28,961 bases of DNA from a virus: positions 1 to 28,961 of IMG/VR virus record IMGVR_UViG_3300036981_000178, one strand, 5' to 3'. Under the pieces are notes generated by a model. It did not search any database. It was not told the origin of the DNA and was given only the letters and a program-made list of their open reading frames with translations. Below are positions 15,396 through 22,849 of the stretch, piece by piece (within the stretch, counting starts at the first letter, position 1; each line of letters begins with the position of its first letter). The position numbers and the translations under genes are program-made.

Positions 15396-15967
15396 TATCG
15401 CGACCCCTGTACGGCCTTTTGCAGTTCCGCGTCCCCCTGGTCGACGACGTCGGGCAGGACGTCCAGGTTTTTGATTTCGATAAGTCCCGCGACGTAAGGC
15501 GTCAGGTTATGGCCCCGGCCGTCGCGGGTCCAGAGAACCGACGCCCTGGCGGGAAACTCGGACCCTAGCGCGGGGATCAGGGCCTCGACGACCCCGACCC
15601 GTTTCCCCTGGGTCCTGTTGTCGGCGACGTAAACGCCCCGTTCTATCCTGGGGGCCGCCTGGTTCGCGTCGCCGGCCGGGGCCTGGGCGATCGGGGCCGC
15701 GGCGATCCAGGACCGGGTCGGGGCCGGGGGCGGGGCCTCGGCCTCGGGTTCGGCGACCAGGTAGTCGCGACCGAAACGGGACGCGACCGACGCCTCGGCC
15801 TGGGCGCGGGTTTCCCCGCCATACTGCCAGGCGTCCATACGTTTAATCGGGGACCCGTCGGCGTTCTGGGTCCAGTATCCGACGCGATACCAGACCCCGT
15901 CCAGACGTTGTTCGAATTCCGAAACGCGCCCGGTCGGGTTCGTTTGCTTTTGTTCGTTCGTTTTCAT
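15395..15967 (-). CDS. Unknown early protein beginning MKTNEQ
   Basis: A 190-residue protein. Start 15967 was chosen because AAAGGGGAAACC precedes it; an in-frame ATG at 15988 adds seven residues. The N-terminal third (EFEQRLDGVWYRVGYWTQNADGS, then KRMDAWQYGGETRAQAEASV) looks like a small beta-sheet domain. A Pro/Ala linker follows, then a second beta-rich domain (GKRVGVVEALIPALG, ASVLWTRDGRGHNLTPYVAGL). The first six residues and their DNA repeat the start of the preceding gene. Function unknown. Confidence 0.6.
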   Translation of the reverse strand: MKTNEQKQTNPTGRVSEFEQRLDGVWYRVGYWTQNADGSPIKRMDAWQYGGETRAQAEASVASRFGRDYLVAEPEAEAPPPAPTRSWIAAAPIAQAPAGDANQAAPRIERGVYVADNRTQGKRVGVVEALIPALGSEFPARASVLWTRDGRGHNLTPYVAGLIEIKNLDVLPDVVDQGDAELQKAVQGSR

Positions 15968-15991
15968 GGTTTCCCCTTTCGTTTTCATGTT

Positions 15992-16610
15992 TCAGATACC
16001 AGTCGCAAGAATTGAAATGATCGTCTGGGTTCGCATCTGGGCGTCGGCCAGGTTACGCGCCAGGCCCCGGGCCAGGCCCCGTCCCTGGTTCGAATCGCGA
16101 ATCGAATCCAGTTCGACGGCGGTTTTTTGACACCAATAAAGGGACAGGACCAGGTCCTGGTATACATTAGGGTCGACGCTATATCGGGGCAGTTTCGGAG
16201 CGACCAGGGCCAGGTCCTGGGCCAGGGTCAGGGCCGCGGCGATCAGGGGACCCCCCAGGCCTGGTTCGTATCGTTGCGCGTCCCAGATCGCCCGGGCCAG
16301 GGACCGGGCCAGGGACCGGGCGTCGGACCAGCGGACCCGGGCCGTCGCGACGACCGGATTCGCCGCGGGGGGCGCATCGGCCGGAAAAGGTAGGGCCGCC
16401 CGTCGGACGGGACAGGGCCTGGGCGATCGCCAGGACGATAAAATCGGCGTCGACCTCGACAGGGGCCAGGTCGCGACCCAGGGACCGGGCCTGGGTGATC
16501 GCCTGGGACAGTCTGTCGTATTGTGTAGGGGTTTCGGCCTGGGACAGTTCGTCGGCCTTGTCCAGAATCTGGTCTAGGACTGTCTGGTTCGTCTGTTCGT
16601 TCGTTTTCAT
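15992..16610 (-). pseudogene. First early gene, apparent +1 frameshift (205-residue product if shifted)
   Basis: The frame from ATG 16610 (MKTNEQTNQTVLDQ...) uses the genome's normal codons down to FIVLAIAQALS near 16410, then turns into Pro/Gly/Arg-rich text. The +1 frame takes over exactly there: VRRAALPFPADAPPAANPVV, a Ser/Leu/Arg helix, WDAQRYEP, and ends LATGI at the TGA 15994-15992. The second part has no start codon of its own, and 619 nt is 3n+1, so one base is extra. The shift lies at about TCC C GTC (16412-16406). Options are a real mutation, a sequencing/assembly error, or +1 programmed frameshifting. The joined protein is helical and Ala/Leu-rich with no family mark. An in-frame upstream ATG at 16688 lies almost on the predicted transcript start. 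Confidence 0.7.
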
Positions 16611-16688
16611 GGGGTCCGTTTTTCCTTTTGCGACGGGATCGCCGTCGACTTGGTTTCGGCCTCGTTCGTTACTACTTAAATTCATCAT

Positions 16689-16707
16689 GGAATATGTAAG
16701 GTATTCC
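16689..16707. promoter_or_regulatory. Palindromic operator overlapping the early promoter -10
   Basis: GGAATA-N7-TATTCC is a perfect inverted repeat covering the predicted -10 element. Its GGAAT/ATTCC half-sites recur in the palindrome before the RHH gene, so one dimeric regulator could bind both. A protein bound here would block RNA polymerase. Confidence 0.5.
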
Positions 16708-16726
16708 GATCGTATTACGCAGTCAA
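16698..16726 (-). promoter_or_regulatory. Sigma70-like promoter for the leftward early operon
   Basis: On the minus strand TTGACT (16726-16721) is followed after 17 bases by TACCTT (16703-16698). It lies in the most AT-rich intergenic stretch of the window, directly upstream of the first early gene. The -35 is five of six to consensus; the -10 is weak, as expected of a regulated promoter. Transcription would begin near 16691. Confidence 0.55.
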
Positions 16727-16797
16727 TACAAAACGAAACTTTTTTCCCCCTGGTTTTCGGGGGCCGCCAGGATCGCCGCCAGGATCCGGTCGCCCAG

Positions 16798-16820
16798 GGC
16801 CGGCGGGGGCGACGACCAGG
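16798..16820. repeat. Direct repeat flanking the 19-bp array, left copy
   Basis: The sequence core gccggcgggggcgacgacc followed by agg is repeated at 16974-16996, with the tandem array between the two copies. A nearby ggccggcgggatccggtcgcc stretch also echoes 16782-16800. Confidence 0.8.
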
Positions 16821-16860
16821 TTCGCCGGCGGGGGCCGGCGGGATCCGGTCGCCCAGGGCC

Positions 16861-16955
16861 GCCAGGATCGCCCAGGGCCGCCAGGATCGCCAGGGGCCGC
16901 CAGGATCGCCAGGGGCCGCCAGGATCGCCAGGGGCCGCCAGGATCGCCAGGGGCC
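16861..16955. repeat. Five 19-bp direct tandem repeats, iteron-like
   Basis: The unit gccaggatcgccaggggcc is repeated five times (first copy with one extra difference) and a partial copy follows to about 16961. Degenerate units also occur at 16765-16800. Units carry CCAGG and GATC motifs. Regular 19-21-bp repeats in an intergenic gap resemble replication initiator iterons. Confidence 0.85.
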
Positions 16956-16973
16956 GCCAGGGGCGACGGCCGC

Positions 16974-16996
16974 GGCCGGCGGGGGCGACGACCAGG
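16974..16996. repeat. Direct repeat flanking the 19-bp array, right copy
   Basis: Matches 16798-16820 over about 23 bases, at the other side of the tandem array. Confidence 0.8.
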
Positions 16997-17008
16997 GGGT
17001 CGGGGTAG

Positions 17009-17040
17009 GGACCCCGCCTGGGTCAATCTGGGCGGGGTCC
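17009..17040 (-). terminator. Stem-loop at the end of the tail operon
   Basis: A perfect 10-bp inverted repeat, GGACCCCGCC and GGCGGGGTCC, with a 12-base loop lies 19 bp after the last tail gene stop. There is no clear U-run, so it may need a factor or act as an RNA-stabilising hairpin. Confidence 0.6.
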
Positions 17041-17058
17041 TGGGGATCTGGGCGGGGA

Positions 17059-18591
17059 TCAGTACGAAAACGAATTCGTCGGACCCTGGATCGTCGGAGA
17101 ATAGGCCCCGAAATACCGCGACGTAGACGCGCCCCCGTCATATCCGGAATCAAAAGGGGGACCGGGCGGGGGGTCGTCCTCGGGGGGGATCTGCAGGGGG
17201 ACGAATTCTGGATCCCAGGACGCCCCGGCCGCGATCGTCTGGACCGCATAGGGGGCGTCGGCTATCTTGTAATGAAGATAAGTTACCCGATTCGACGGGG
17301 CGACCGCGGACGACGCCCAGGTTCGCGTCCAGACATAGTAAAAATATTTCGATTCGTCGTCGGACCAGATCCGTTCCCATCCCGCATCGGCCCCCGGTCG
17401 GCCGTTGTGCGGGGTCGTCGTCTCGGTCATATTCGCGATCGCCTCGGCCCTGGAATCCCCGTCCCCCTCGGCTCGCGTATAAGTTCCCGTCCAGGACACG
17501 TCCGACCCGGCGACGTACTTAAACCGGTCGATCATTTCCCGCGCCGGTTTCAGGTCGTAAACCCAGACGTTAGTCGCCCAGGCCCCCCCCCAGTCGCTAT
17601 TCTTCCAGGTGACTTTTTCCGTCCGGTTCGTCGCCGTCGCGACGGCTAGGATATTCGTCGAAATCGGAATCGGGGACCAGTCCCCCGACCAGGCCGATTC
17701 CGACCAGGTTTTCGACCGGAATCCGATTCGAACGCGGGACAGGGTCCAACGGGGAAAGGCGTCGGGGCCTGGGTTAATCCAGACCTCGGTCCGATAGAAA
17801 AAGTCATTCGAATAGGAAACGGACGTTTCCCAGGACTGGGTCCCGACGACCGGCGACGAATGCGTCCAGTAGACGGCCCCCGTTTCGGCGGCCCCGGCGA
17901 CCGTGTACGTTACGACCGACGTCCCGCCGGGGTAATAGATCCCGGCGTCCGTGTCGGCCCAGGCCCCGCGGACGGGGTAAAGGTCGAAATAATTAGTCGG
18001 GGCCGCGACGGACGCGACCAGGTTCGACGTCGTCCAGGTCGCGAATGCGGTTCCGGCGTTCGTGCTATCCAGAATCGCCGAAACGTCGGGGGTTTGCGTG
18101 ACCAGGAATCGGCCGGCCATATTCTGGACGTCCCCTTTCAGACCCGCGGCCCCCCCTTTCCTGTTCTGGGCGGCCCAGTAGACGTCGGGCAACGGGGGCG
18201 CGTTCGTCGACGGGGCCAGGAATGCGGCCCGTTCGCGGATCGCCGCGGCCAGGTCATAGTATCGCGTTTCCCGCGCCGTCGCGTTCGTGTTTCGGGTCGG
18301 ACTTATGAATAGTCCGACGACCTGGTTCGTCGTCCCGGGGTAGTTCGTCCAGGTGTTTGTCGTGAATCCCTCGGGGCCGATCGGGTAGGGGCCGTCCGCG
18401 GGGGTATTTTCCCAGGCCCCCGGCGTCCAGGTTTCGGGTCCTGGGGGGGGATCGGCCAGGACCGCGATCAGGGCGACCGTTCCAACAAACAGGACCAGGC
18501 CCAGGATCGTTCCGACCCAGACCCCGCGGCCGGGCGGGGGCAGTTCCCCAGAGTACAGGGGCGCGTCGGGATCTGTCGGGTCAAAGGTCAT
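17059..18591 (-). CDS. Distal tail protein of unknown type, N-terminal membrane segment, Thr/Asn-rich
   Basis: A 510-residue protein, the last of the tail operon. After a Pro-rich N-terminus, residues about 24-46 (GVWVGTILGLVLFVGTVALIAVL) are a clear transmembrane helix. The rest is Trp-, Thr- and Asn-rich beta-type sequence (TNTWTNYPGTTNQ, several YWTHSSPVVG-like strands) as in fibres or surface proteins. A membrane anchor is odd for a virion protein; it may be a host-surface protein (exclusion) or a fibre with an export signal. ATG 18591 overlaps the upstream stop. Confidence 0.6.
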   Translation of the reverse strand: MTFDPTDPDAPLYSGELPPPGRGVWVGTILGLVLFVGTVALIAVLADPPPGPETWTPGAWENTPADGPYPIGPEGFTTNTWTNYPGTTNQVVGLFISPTRNTNATARETRYYDLAAAIRERAAFLAPSTNAPPLPDVYWAAQNRKGGAAGLKGDVQNMAGRFLVTQTPDVSAILDSTNAGTAFATWTTSNLVASVAAPTNYFDLYPVRGAWADTDAGIYYPGGTSVVTYTVAGAAETGAVYWTHSSPVVGTQSWETSVSYSNDFFYRTEVWINPGPDAFPRWTLSRVRIGFRSKTWSESAWSGDWSPIPISTNILAVATATNRTEKVTWKNSDWGGAWATNVWVYDLKPAREMIDRFKYVAGSDVSWTGTYTRAEGDGDSRAEAIANMTETTTPHNGRPGADAGWERIWSDDESKYFYYVWTRTWASSAVAPSNRVTYLHYKIADAPYAVQTIAAGASWDPEFVPLQIPPEDDPPPGPPFDSGYDGGASTSRYFGAYSPTIQGPTNSFSY

Positions 18592-18959
18592 AACCAGGAA
18601 TGCACGTCGCCCGAAATCCTCGCGGTTTCAAACCAGGCCGTTTCGTTCGGCAAGGGGGACGGGGGTTCCGCGTTCGTCGTCGACGCCCCGGTCGTCGTAA
18701 CGACGATCCACTTTTTCCAGGGGGCCGGGACCGCGACCCTGGCCCCGGTTCGATGAATCCAGACCCGACCAGAAAAACGCCCCGTCGCGGCCCCGCATCC
18801 CGACCCGTCGACGATCAGGCCCCCGTCGGCCTTTACGCGTAGGACGATTCCCCCGATTCCCCGCGCCCGGTTCAATGCCCGACAGATCGCGTTCAGGTTC
18901 GACGCTTTCGGCGCGTTCCCAGGTCCCAGGTCCTCGAAAAAACGAAACAGGTTCATCAT
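18588..18959 (-). CDS. Unknown tail-operon protein
   Basis: A 123-residue protein beginning MMNLFRFFEDLGPGNAPKASNLNAICRALNRARGIGG, followed by beta-rich text with two Gly-rich turns and WKKWIVVTTTGAS. The N-terminal half resembles small adaptor segments found before fibre genes, but no family is recognised. ATGA overlaps on both sides show coupled translation with its neighbours. Confidence 0.6.
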   Translation of the reverse strand: MMNLFRFFEDLGPGNAPKASNLNAICRALNRARGIGGIVLRVKADGGLIVDGSGCGAATGRFSGRVWIHRTGARVAVPAPWKKWIVVTTTGASTTNAEPPSPLPNETAWFETARISGDVHSWL

Positions 18960-19357
18960 TCCCCCGGCGTTTCGGGCGGCGTTTCGGTCCCGACCAGTTC
19001 GTCCTCTCCGACAGATTCCCAGACCTGGGTCCTGTTGTACCAGTCTGCGAAAGGTTGTTCGATCGCGGTTTCGTCGCCCGTACAGACGAAACCAGGGGAC
19101 GCGACCGATCGCGTGTGCGTCGTTCGGAAACGTCCCGCCCCGGTCGTCCCGGTTACGGATCCAGATTTTCGTCCCAGATCGCCAATGCCGATATTGATAT
19201 TCGGCGCGGCGACTTGTTTTCGGATTTCGATTTCGACCGTTTTCCGTTCCCAGAGTTCGACGGAAACGACCGTCCCCTCGCCGTCCTCGATTTCCTTTTT
19301 CCAGGACTCCAGTTTATCCGCTTTCCGAACAATGATCCATGACGCGCCCCCGGCCAT
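18956..19357 (-). CDS. Unknown tail-operon protein following tape measure
   Basis: A 133-residue protein with beta-type N-terminal half (GGASWIIVRKADKLESW, EGTVVSVELWERKTVEIEI) and an acidic C-terminus. ATG 19357 has AAAGGGGAAATT upstream and follows the tape measure stop by 19 bp. Position after the tape measure fits a distal tail or baseplate component; sequence alone gives no family. Confidence 0.6.
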   Translation of the reverse strand: MAGGASWIIVRKADKLESWKKEIEDGEGTVVSVELWERKTVEIEIRKQVAAPNINIGIGDLGRKSGSVTGTTGAGRFRTTHTRSVASPGFVCTGDETAIEQPFADWYNRTQVWESVGEDELVGTETPPETPGE

Positions 19358-19376
19358 AATTTCCCCTTTCCCCTTG

Positions 19377-20918
19377 TTACGGGGCGAGTTTTATCCGCGT
19401 ATTTTTCTCGATTTTCTGTAGCAGGGTTTCGGACTTTGCGGCCAGTTCCTCGGTCTTATTTTTGTAGGTCTTTCCCCCGGCCCCGGCAGACCCGGCAGAC
19501 CCGGCAGACCCCGAACCGAACCGCGACGGTAGCATCGCGGCCTCGAAACGTTTTTTCGCGCCGATTCCCTGGGCGAATATGGACGTTTTTTTCAGATCGA
19601 AACCTTTAACGTCGCCCGACTCGCCCCCGCCGCGGATCCCCTGGCGTTCCCAGTCGACCCAATTTCCCGAAACGTCGTCGTTCCATTTCCGACCCTGGCC
19701 CCCAGACTTTTTCATTTCCGCGGACAGGTCCAGGGCCTGGGCCTGGGCCGCCAGACGTTTTTCGATCCCCTCGGGATCGGTCGCTCCGGCATATTTCGCG
19801 GCCTCGGCGTCGGCCTCGGTTTTCTTTTTCGCCAGATACTGGGGCAGGGTTCCGTCCGCGGTCGCCTGTTTTCGTTCGACCGCGTCCTTTGCGTCCGCGA
19901 TTTTCTGTTCCTGGGCCGCGGCCTTTTTGCTCGCGTCGTCCGCAAGTCTTTCCTTTTCGTCGAATAGCCTTTTGCGTTCGGCCTGGATCTGGGATTCCAG
20001 TTCCTGGGATCGCAACTGGGCCGCGACCAGATTGTCCTCGGCCATTTCGCCCGGCAGGGGTCGCATATCTTCTATCTCGGCGTCGGCCTTTTCCTTTTCC
20101 TTTTCCAGATATTCCAGGGTCCGACCGGACGACCGGGCCGTTTTTTCTTCCAGTTCGGCCTTGTTTTTCGCGATCCTGGTCTGGATTGCCAGGGACTCGG
20201 ATTTTTCCTTTTCCTCTTCGGCGATCCGCTTTTCGCGTTTTTCCTTGTGCGCGGCCTCCCAGATTTTAACCATAGCCTGGGCCGATCGCAGTTCCTCGGC
20301 ATATTTCGCCATACCCTTTTCGTCGCCGTTTTTCGCGGACATAGCCAACAGGGAAGCGGCGACGCGGACGTCGCGTTCGGCGTCTTTTGTTTTTCCCAGG
20401 GCGTCGTCCTCATCGGACGCCGCGGCCTTTCGTCGGCTACTTCCCTCGGCGTCGCGGCCCTGGGCCTCGCGAATCGTTTTCCATGCGTCGCGGGATTTCG
20501 CCGCAAGGTTTTCGATTTTTTTCCCGGCCGCCTCGGTCGCGTTCTCGTATGCTTTAACGGCCATAACGACGGCCGCGACGACGATCGCGACCGCGGCCAG
20601 GATCGGGTTTACCCCGACGATCGCGGACTTTAATGCGGTGACGGCCCCCCGCGCCTGGACTAACGCCCCGGCGAAATCGCCCCGCATAACGGACCCGACC
20701 GCGCCAGTCGCCAGGCGAAACCCGTTCATCGCCTGGAGTGGACGGGATAGACCCGCGCCCAGGGCGTCGGCCCCCGTCGCGGCCTGGGTCATACCTTGCC
20801 CGGCCGTCTGGGTCGCCTGGGTCAGTCCCCCCGCCGCGGCTCTAACCTTTTCGATCTGGGCGGCCGCCTGGTCTGCTCCCTCGGTAACTATTTCGGCCCG
20901 AAATTGTGCGTCAGACAT
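19377..20918 (-). CDS. Tape measure protein
   Basis: A 513-residue protein that would set tail length and be ejected into the host envelope. The N-terminus (AEIVTEGADQAAAQIEKVRAAAGGLTQATQTAGQGM) is the typical helical Ala/Gln-rich start of tape measures. A strong transmembrane segment follows at about 100-122 (NPILAAVAIVVAAVVMAVKAY), then long charged coiled coil (AEEEKEKSESLAIQTRIAKNKAELEEKTAR and similar). At 513 residues it implies a short tail of roughly 75 nm by the usual residue-length rule. ATG 20918 overlaps the chaperone-position gene by 8 bp. No peptidase motif seen. Confidence 0.85.
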   Translation of the reverse strand: MSDAQFRAEIVTEGADQAAAQIEKVRAAAGGLTQATQTAGQGMTQAATGADALGAGLSRPLQAMNGFRLATGAVGSVMRGDFAGALVQARGAVTALKSAIVGVNPILAAVAIVVAAVVMAVKAYENATEAAGKKIENLAAKSRDAWKTIREAQGRDAEGSSRRKAAASDEDDALGKTKDAERDVRVAASLLAMSAKNGDEKGMAKYAEELRSAQAMVKIWEAAHKEKREKRIAEEEKEKSESLAIQTRIAKNKAELEEKTARSSGRTLEYLEKEKEKADAEIEDMRPLPGEMAEDNLVAAQLRSQELESQIQAERKRLFDEKERLADDASKKAAAQEQKIADAKDAVERKQATADGTLPQYLAKKKTEADAEAAKYAGATDPEGIEKRLAAQAQALDLSAEMKKSGGQGRKWNDDVSGNWVDWERQGIRGGGESGDVKGFDLKKTSIFAQGIGAKKRFEAAMLPSRFGSGSAGSAGSAGAGGKTYKNKTEELAAKSETLLQKIEKNTRIKLAP

Positions 20919-21618
20919 TCGACCCCCTCGCCTTTATCGCGTCCCGCAGGGCGGCCTCGGCCGCCTGGACCGCGACGATTCGCCGAATTCGCGGGGAATC
21001 AGGATCCGACGGGGTGTCGGCCTCGCGGGTCGCCCGTTCGGACGCGGATTCTACCAGTCCCGCGATCTCGGCCTCGGACCGGTTCCAGACCGCGTCCCCT
21101 GGGTCGATCCCGTATTCGCGGGAAAGTAGTTCCAGGACTTCATCGGAAACCGCGGCCCTGGTCGTTACGTCCTCGGCCGTACTGGGGGACCCGTTCCCGA
21201 TCAGGGACTGGATCGCGCCCAGGATCTCGGCCTCGGTCGCCGCGACGCCGGCGATCCATTGTTCGACCGCGATCCATAGGTCGGCCTCGGTCGATACGGC
21301 CCAGAGTGTCGCGGGGGTTTTCGCGTTCGCCATAGACCAGGCGACCAGGACCCCCCATCTAATATCGTCGGGGCCTACCCAGGCCGACGCCCTGGTTCGC
21401 AGAAACCATTTCGCGCCGATCGTCGGCCGCCATAGGGTAACGCCCCCGACGACGACGCAGGGGGGCAGGAATGCAGACGCAAGGGGGCCGGGCGGGGGGG
21501 CTAGTAAATCGTTACAGGCCCGGGACAGGGCCTGGGTTAGGTCCCAGTCCAGGACCGGGTCGACGGCCAGGCCGTCCCGGGCGATCCCCGCCAGGATCGC
21601 CTGTAGTTTCAGGTTCAA
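20911..21618 (-). CDS. Tail assembly chaperone candidate
   Basis: A 235-residue protein between the tail tube and tape measure, the usual place of tail chaperones. Visible features are a Trp-rich region (LDWDLTQALSRACNDLLAP, GVTLWRPTIGAKWFLRTRASAWVGPDDIRWGVLVAWSMANA) and a helical acidic C-terminal half ending RRIVAVQAAEAALRDAIKARG. It starts with TTG at 21618, three bases after the tube stop, with no other usable start. I saw no slippery site giving a G/GT-type frameshift product. Confidence 0.55.
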   Translation of the reverse strand: MNLKLQAILAGIARDGLAVDPVLDWDLTQALSRACNDLLAPPPGPLASAFLPPCVVVGGVTLWRPTIGAKWFLRTRASAWVGPDDIRWGVLVAWSMANAKTPATLWAVSTEADLWIAVEQWIAGVAATEAEILGAIQSLIGNGSPSTAEDVTTRAAVSDEVLELLSREYGIDPGDAVWNRSEAEIAGLVESASERATREADTPSDPDSPRIRRIVAVQAAEAALRDAIKARGSNV

Positions 21619-21621
21619 TTT

Positions 21622-22266
21622 TCACGTTCCCAGATAGTCGAACCAGGTCTTTACGAAAATCGTCGGACCGTTCGCGGACGCCCGGGTCGGGGACGCGGTC
21701 ACTTTCGCGCCGACGGGGGTCGTAATCGCCGACGTCGATTCGATCGTAACCTCGCGTTTCAGACCGTACAGGGCGAAACCTCCGACCTGGAGATCGCCCC
21801 CGGTCGGGTTCAGGGTTTCGACCTGTTGCGTCGAAATGTTCAGGGACGAACGGATCGCCCCGGCCGCGGTCGCACCGAACAGATTAACGACGCCCAGGCC
21901 GCCCAGGATCGCAACCTCGGCGACCCCAGAATCCGCGGCGTTAAACATCGCCGGCGCGGTAAACTGGGCGAAATTCAGGGACGCGGTCGGGTGATTCTCG
22001 GACGCGCAGGAAACCGACGCGCCCAGTAGAAAATAGTTCGTCTGAATCGCGACTCCGAAATTCAGGGTCAGGGTCCCCCCGACCAGGGTAAACGATACGT
22101 TGAAAAGGGACCGCGGCCGAATCGCGACGGCCCCCTCGGGAACGTAGAACCCCCCAGGTCCCAGGACTTCCACGAATTGACTTTGCGCCCCCCCGTCGGA
22201 CTGCGTGACAATAACGTCGGACGCGGTCGCCAGGGACAATAAATCGACGGGATCAAAGTATTTCAT
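21622..22266 (-). CDS. Major tail (tube) protein
   Basis: A 214-residue beta-rich protein that would polymerise into the tail tube. Features are MKYFDPVDLLSLATASDVIV at the N-terminus, then FNVSFTLVGGTLTLNFGVAI and VTIESTSAITTPVGAKVTAS near the C-terminus, with few charged residues. The leader AAAGGAAAGGCGCGAAT before ATG 22266 suggests strong translation. It lies between the tail terminator candidate and the chaperone/tape measure genes. Family not named; assignment rests on position, size and composition. Confidence 0.65.
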   Translation of the reverse strand: MKYFDPVDLLSLATASDVIVTQSDGGAQSQFVEVLGPGGFYVPEGAVAIRPRSLFNVSFTLVGGTLTLNFGVAIQTNYFLLGASVSCASENHPTASLNFAQFTAPAMFNAADSGVAEVAILGGLGVVNLFGATAAGAIRSSLNISTQQVETLNPTGGDLQVGGFALYGLKREVTIESTSAITTPVGAKVTASPTRASANGPTIFVKTWFDYLGT

Positions 22267-22309
22267 ATTCGCGCCTTTCCTTTACTCATTTCGGTCCGTG
22301 TTCAACGAT

Positions 22310-22849
22310 TCAAAAGTCCAGGGGGACGACCCCGGCCGCGTTTACCGGGACCGCGGCCCGTATAGAAAACGTCATTTCCCAGGCCGCCAGGGGCAGGGAA
22401 TCAGGGGCGACGATCGACCGGGTTCCCTTGTATCGAAACGCCCGGTCTGCAGACCGGCCCGACCCGCGATAGGACAGGACCCGGGCGCGGACGTCGCCGA
22501 CCAGACGCAAGAACGGCAGGGACCCGTCTAGGGCCGTCGCCGACGGGTCAGGCCGCATAGACTCGGCGCGGGTTAGGATCATCGCCAGGGTATGGACCGC
22601 GATCTCGGCCTCGGGTACGGCCCCCCCGAAAGGGGCGTCCCCGTCCCATCGTAAAATCAGACGGCCCCCGGCCCCTGGGGTTTCGAGTAACAGGCCCAGG
22701 GCGGCCTCGGCATCCTCGGCGATCCGAACGTCGTACCCCGCCCCGCCCGAAACGATCGGACCGACCAGGCGCGGCCAGGCGCGGAAATCCTGGGCGACCA
22801 GGGCCAGGATCCGGTCGGGGGTCAATGCGGATTCGTCGTTCGCGTTCAT
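22310..22849 (-). CDS. Tail terminator-like protein
   Basis: A 179-residue alpha/beta protein: an N-terminal helix-rich part (ESALTPDRILALVAQDFRAW), then strand-rich stretches (GYDVRIAEDAEAALGLLL, RLILRWDGDAPF, AEIAVHTLAMILTR). Size, fold mix and position directly before the tail tube fit a tail terminator or neck protein that caps the tube. ATG 22849 overlaps the DUF1353 stop. Direct homology not established. Confidence 0.5.
   Translation of the reverse strand: MNANDESALTPDRILALVAQDFRAWPRLVGPIVSGGAGYDVRIAEDAEAALGLLLETPGAGGRLILRWDGDAPFGGAVPEAEIAVHTLAMILTRAESMRPDPSATALDGSLPFLRLVGDVRARVLSYRGSGRSADRAFRYKGTRSIVAPDSLPLAAWEMTFSIRAAVPVNAAGVVPLDF

Larger units (their letters stand above)
16611..17058. 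other. Main intergenic control region (only large non-coding gap)
   Basis: This 448-bp stretch separates the end of the tail genes from the first early gene. From right to left it holds a terminator-like hairpin, a GC-rich block with a 19-bp tandem array bracketed by 23-bp near-direct repeats, then an AT-rich promoter with an operator palindrome. One frame stays open through it only because of the repeat's composition (Pro/Trp/Arg text) and is not coding. It is the best candidate for a replication origin or packaging site. Confidence 0.6.

Noticed and set aside
15985-16167. 60-codon minus-strand ORF MYTRTW...
   Set aside because: It is out of frame with the +1 continuation of the first early gene, which has better codon use and helical text in the same stretch.
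16861-16955. CRISPR array
   Set aside because: Repeats are directly tandem with no spacers, and no cas genes are present.
16611-17249. Minus-strand frame running through the control region and joining the first early gene
   Set aside because: Its text is repeat-derived Pro/Trp/Arg with the 19-residue period of the 19-bp array, and it starts inside the tail gene in another frame.
19579-21129. Long plus-strand open frame (516 codons) opposite the tape measure
   Set aside because: It is antisense to a well-supported gene; Ser/Phe/Ala-rich text is what the complement of Glu/Lys/Ala coding gives. No own ribosome site or family mark.
20911-21618. Programmed frameshift joining the chaperone candidate to a GT-type extension
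   Set aside because: No slippery heptamer or in-frame extension toward the tape measure was seen.
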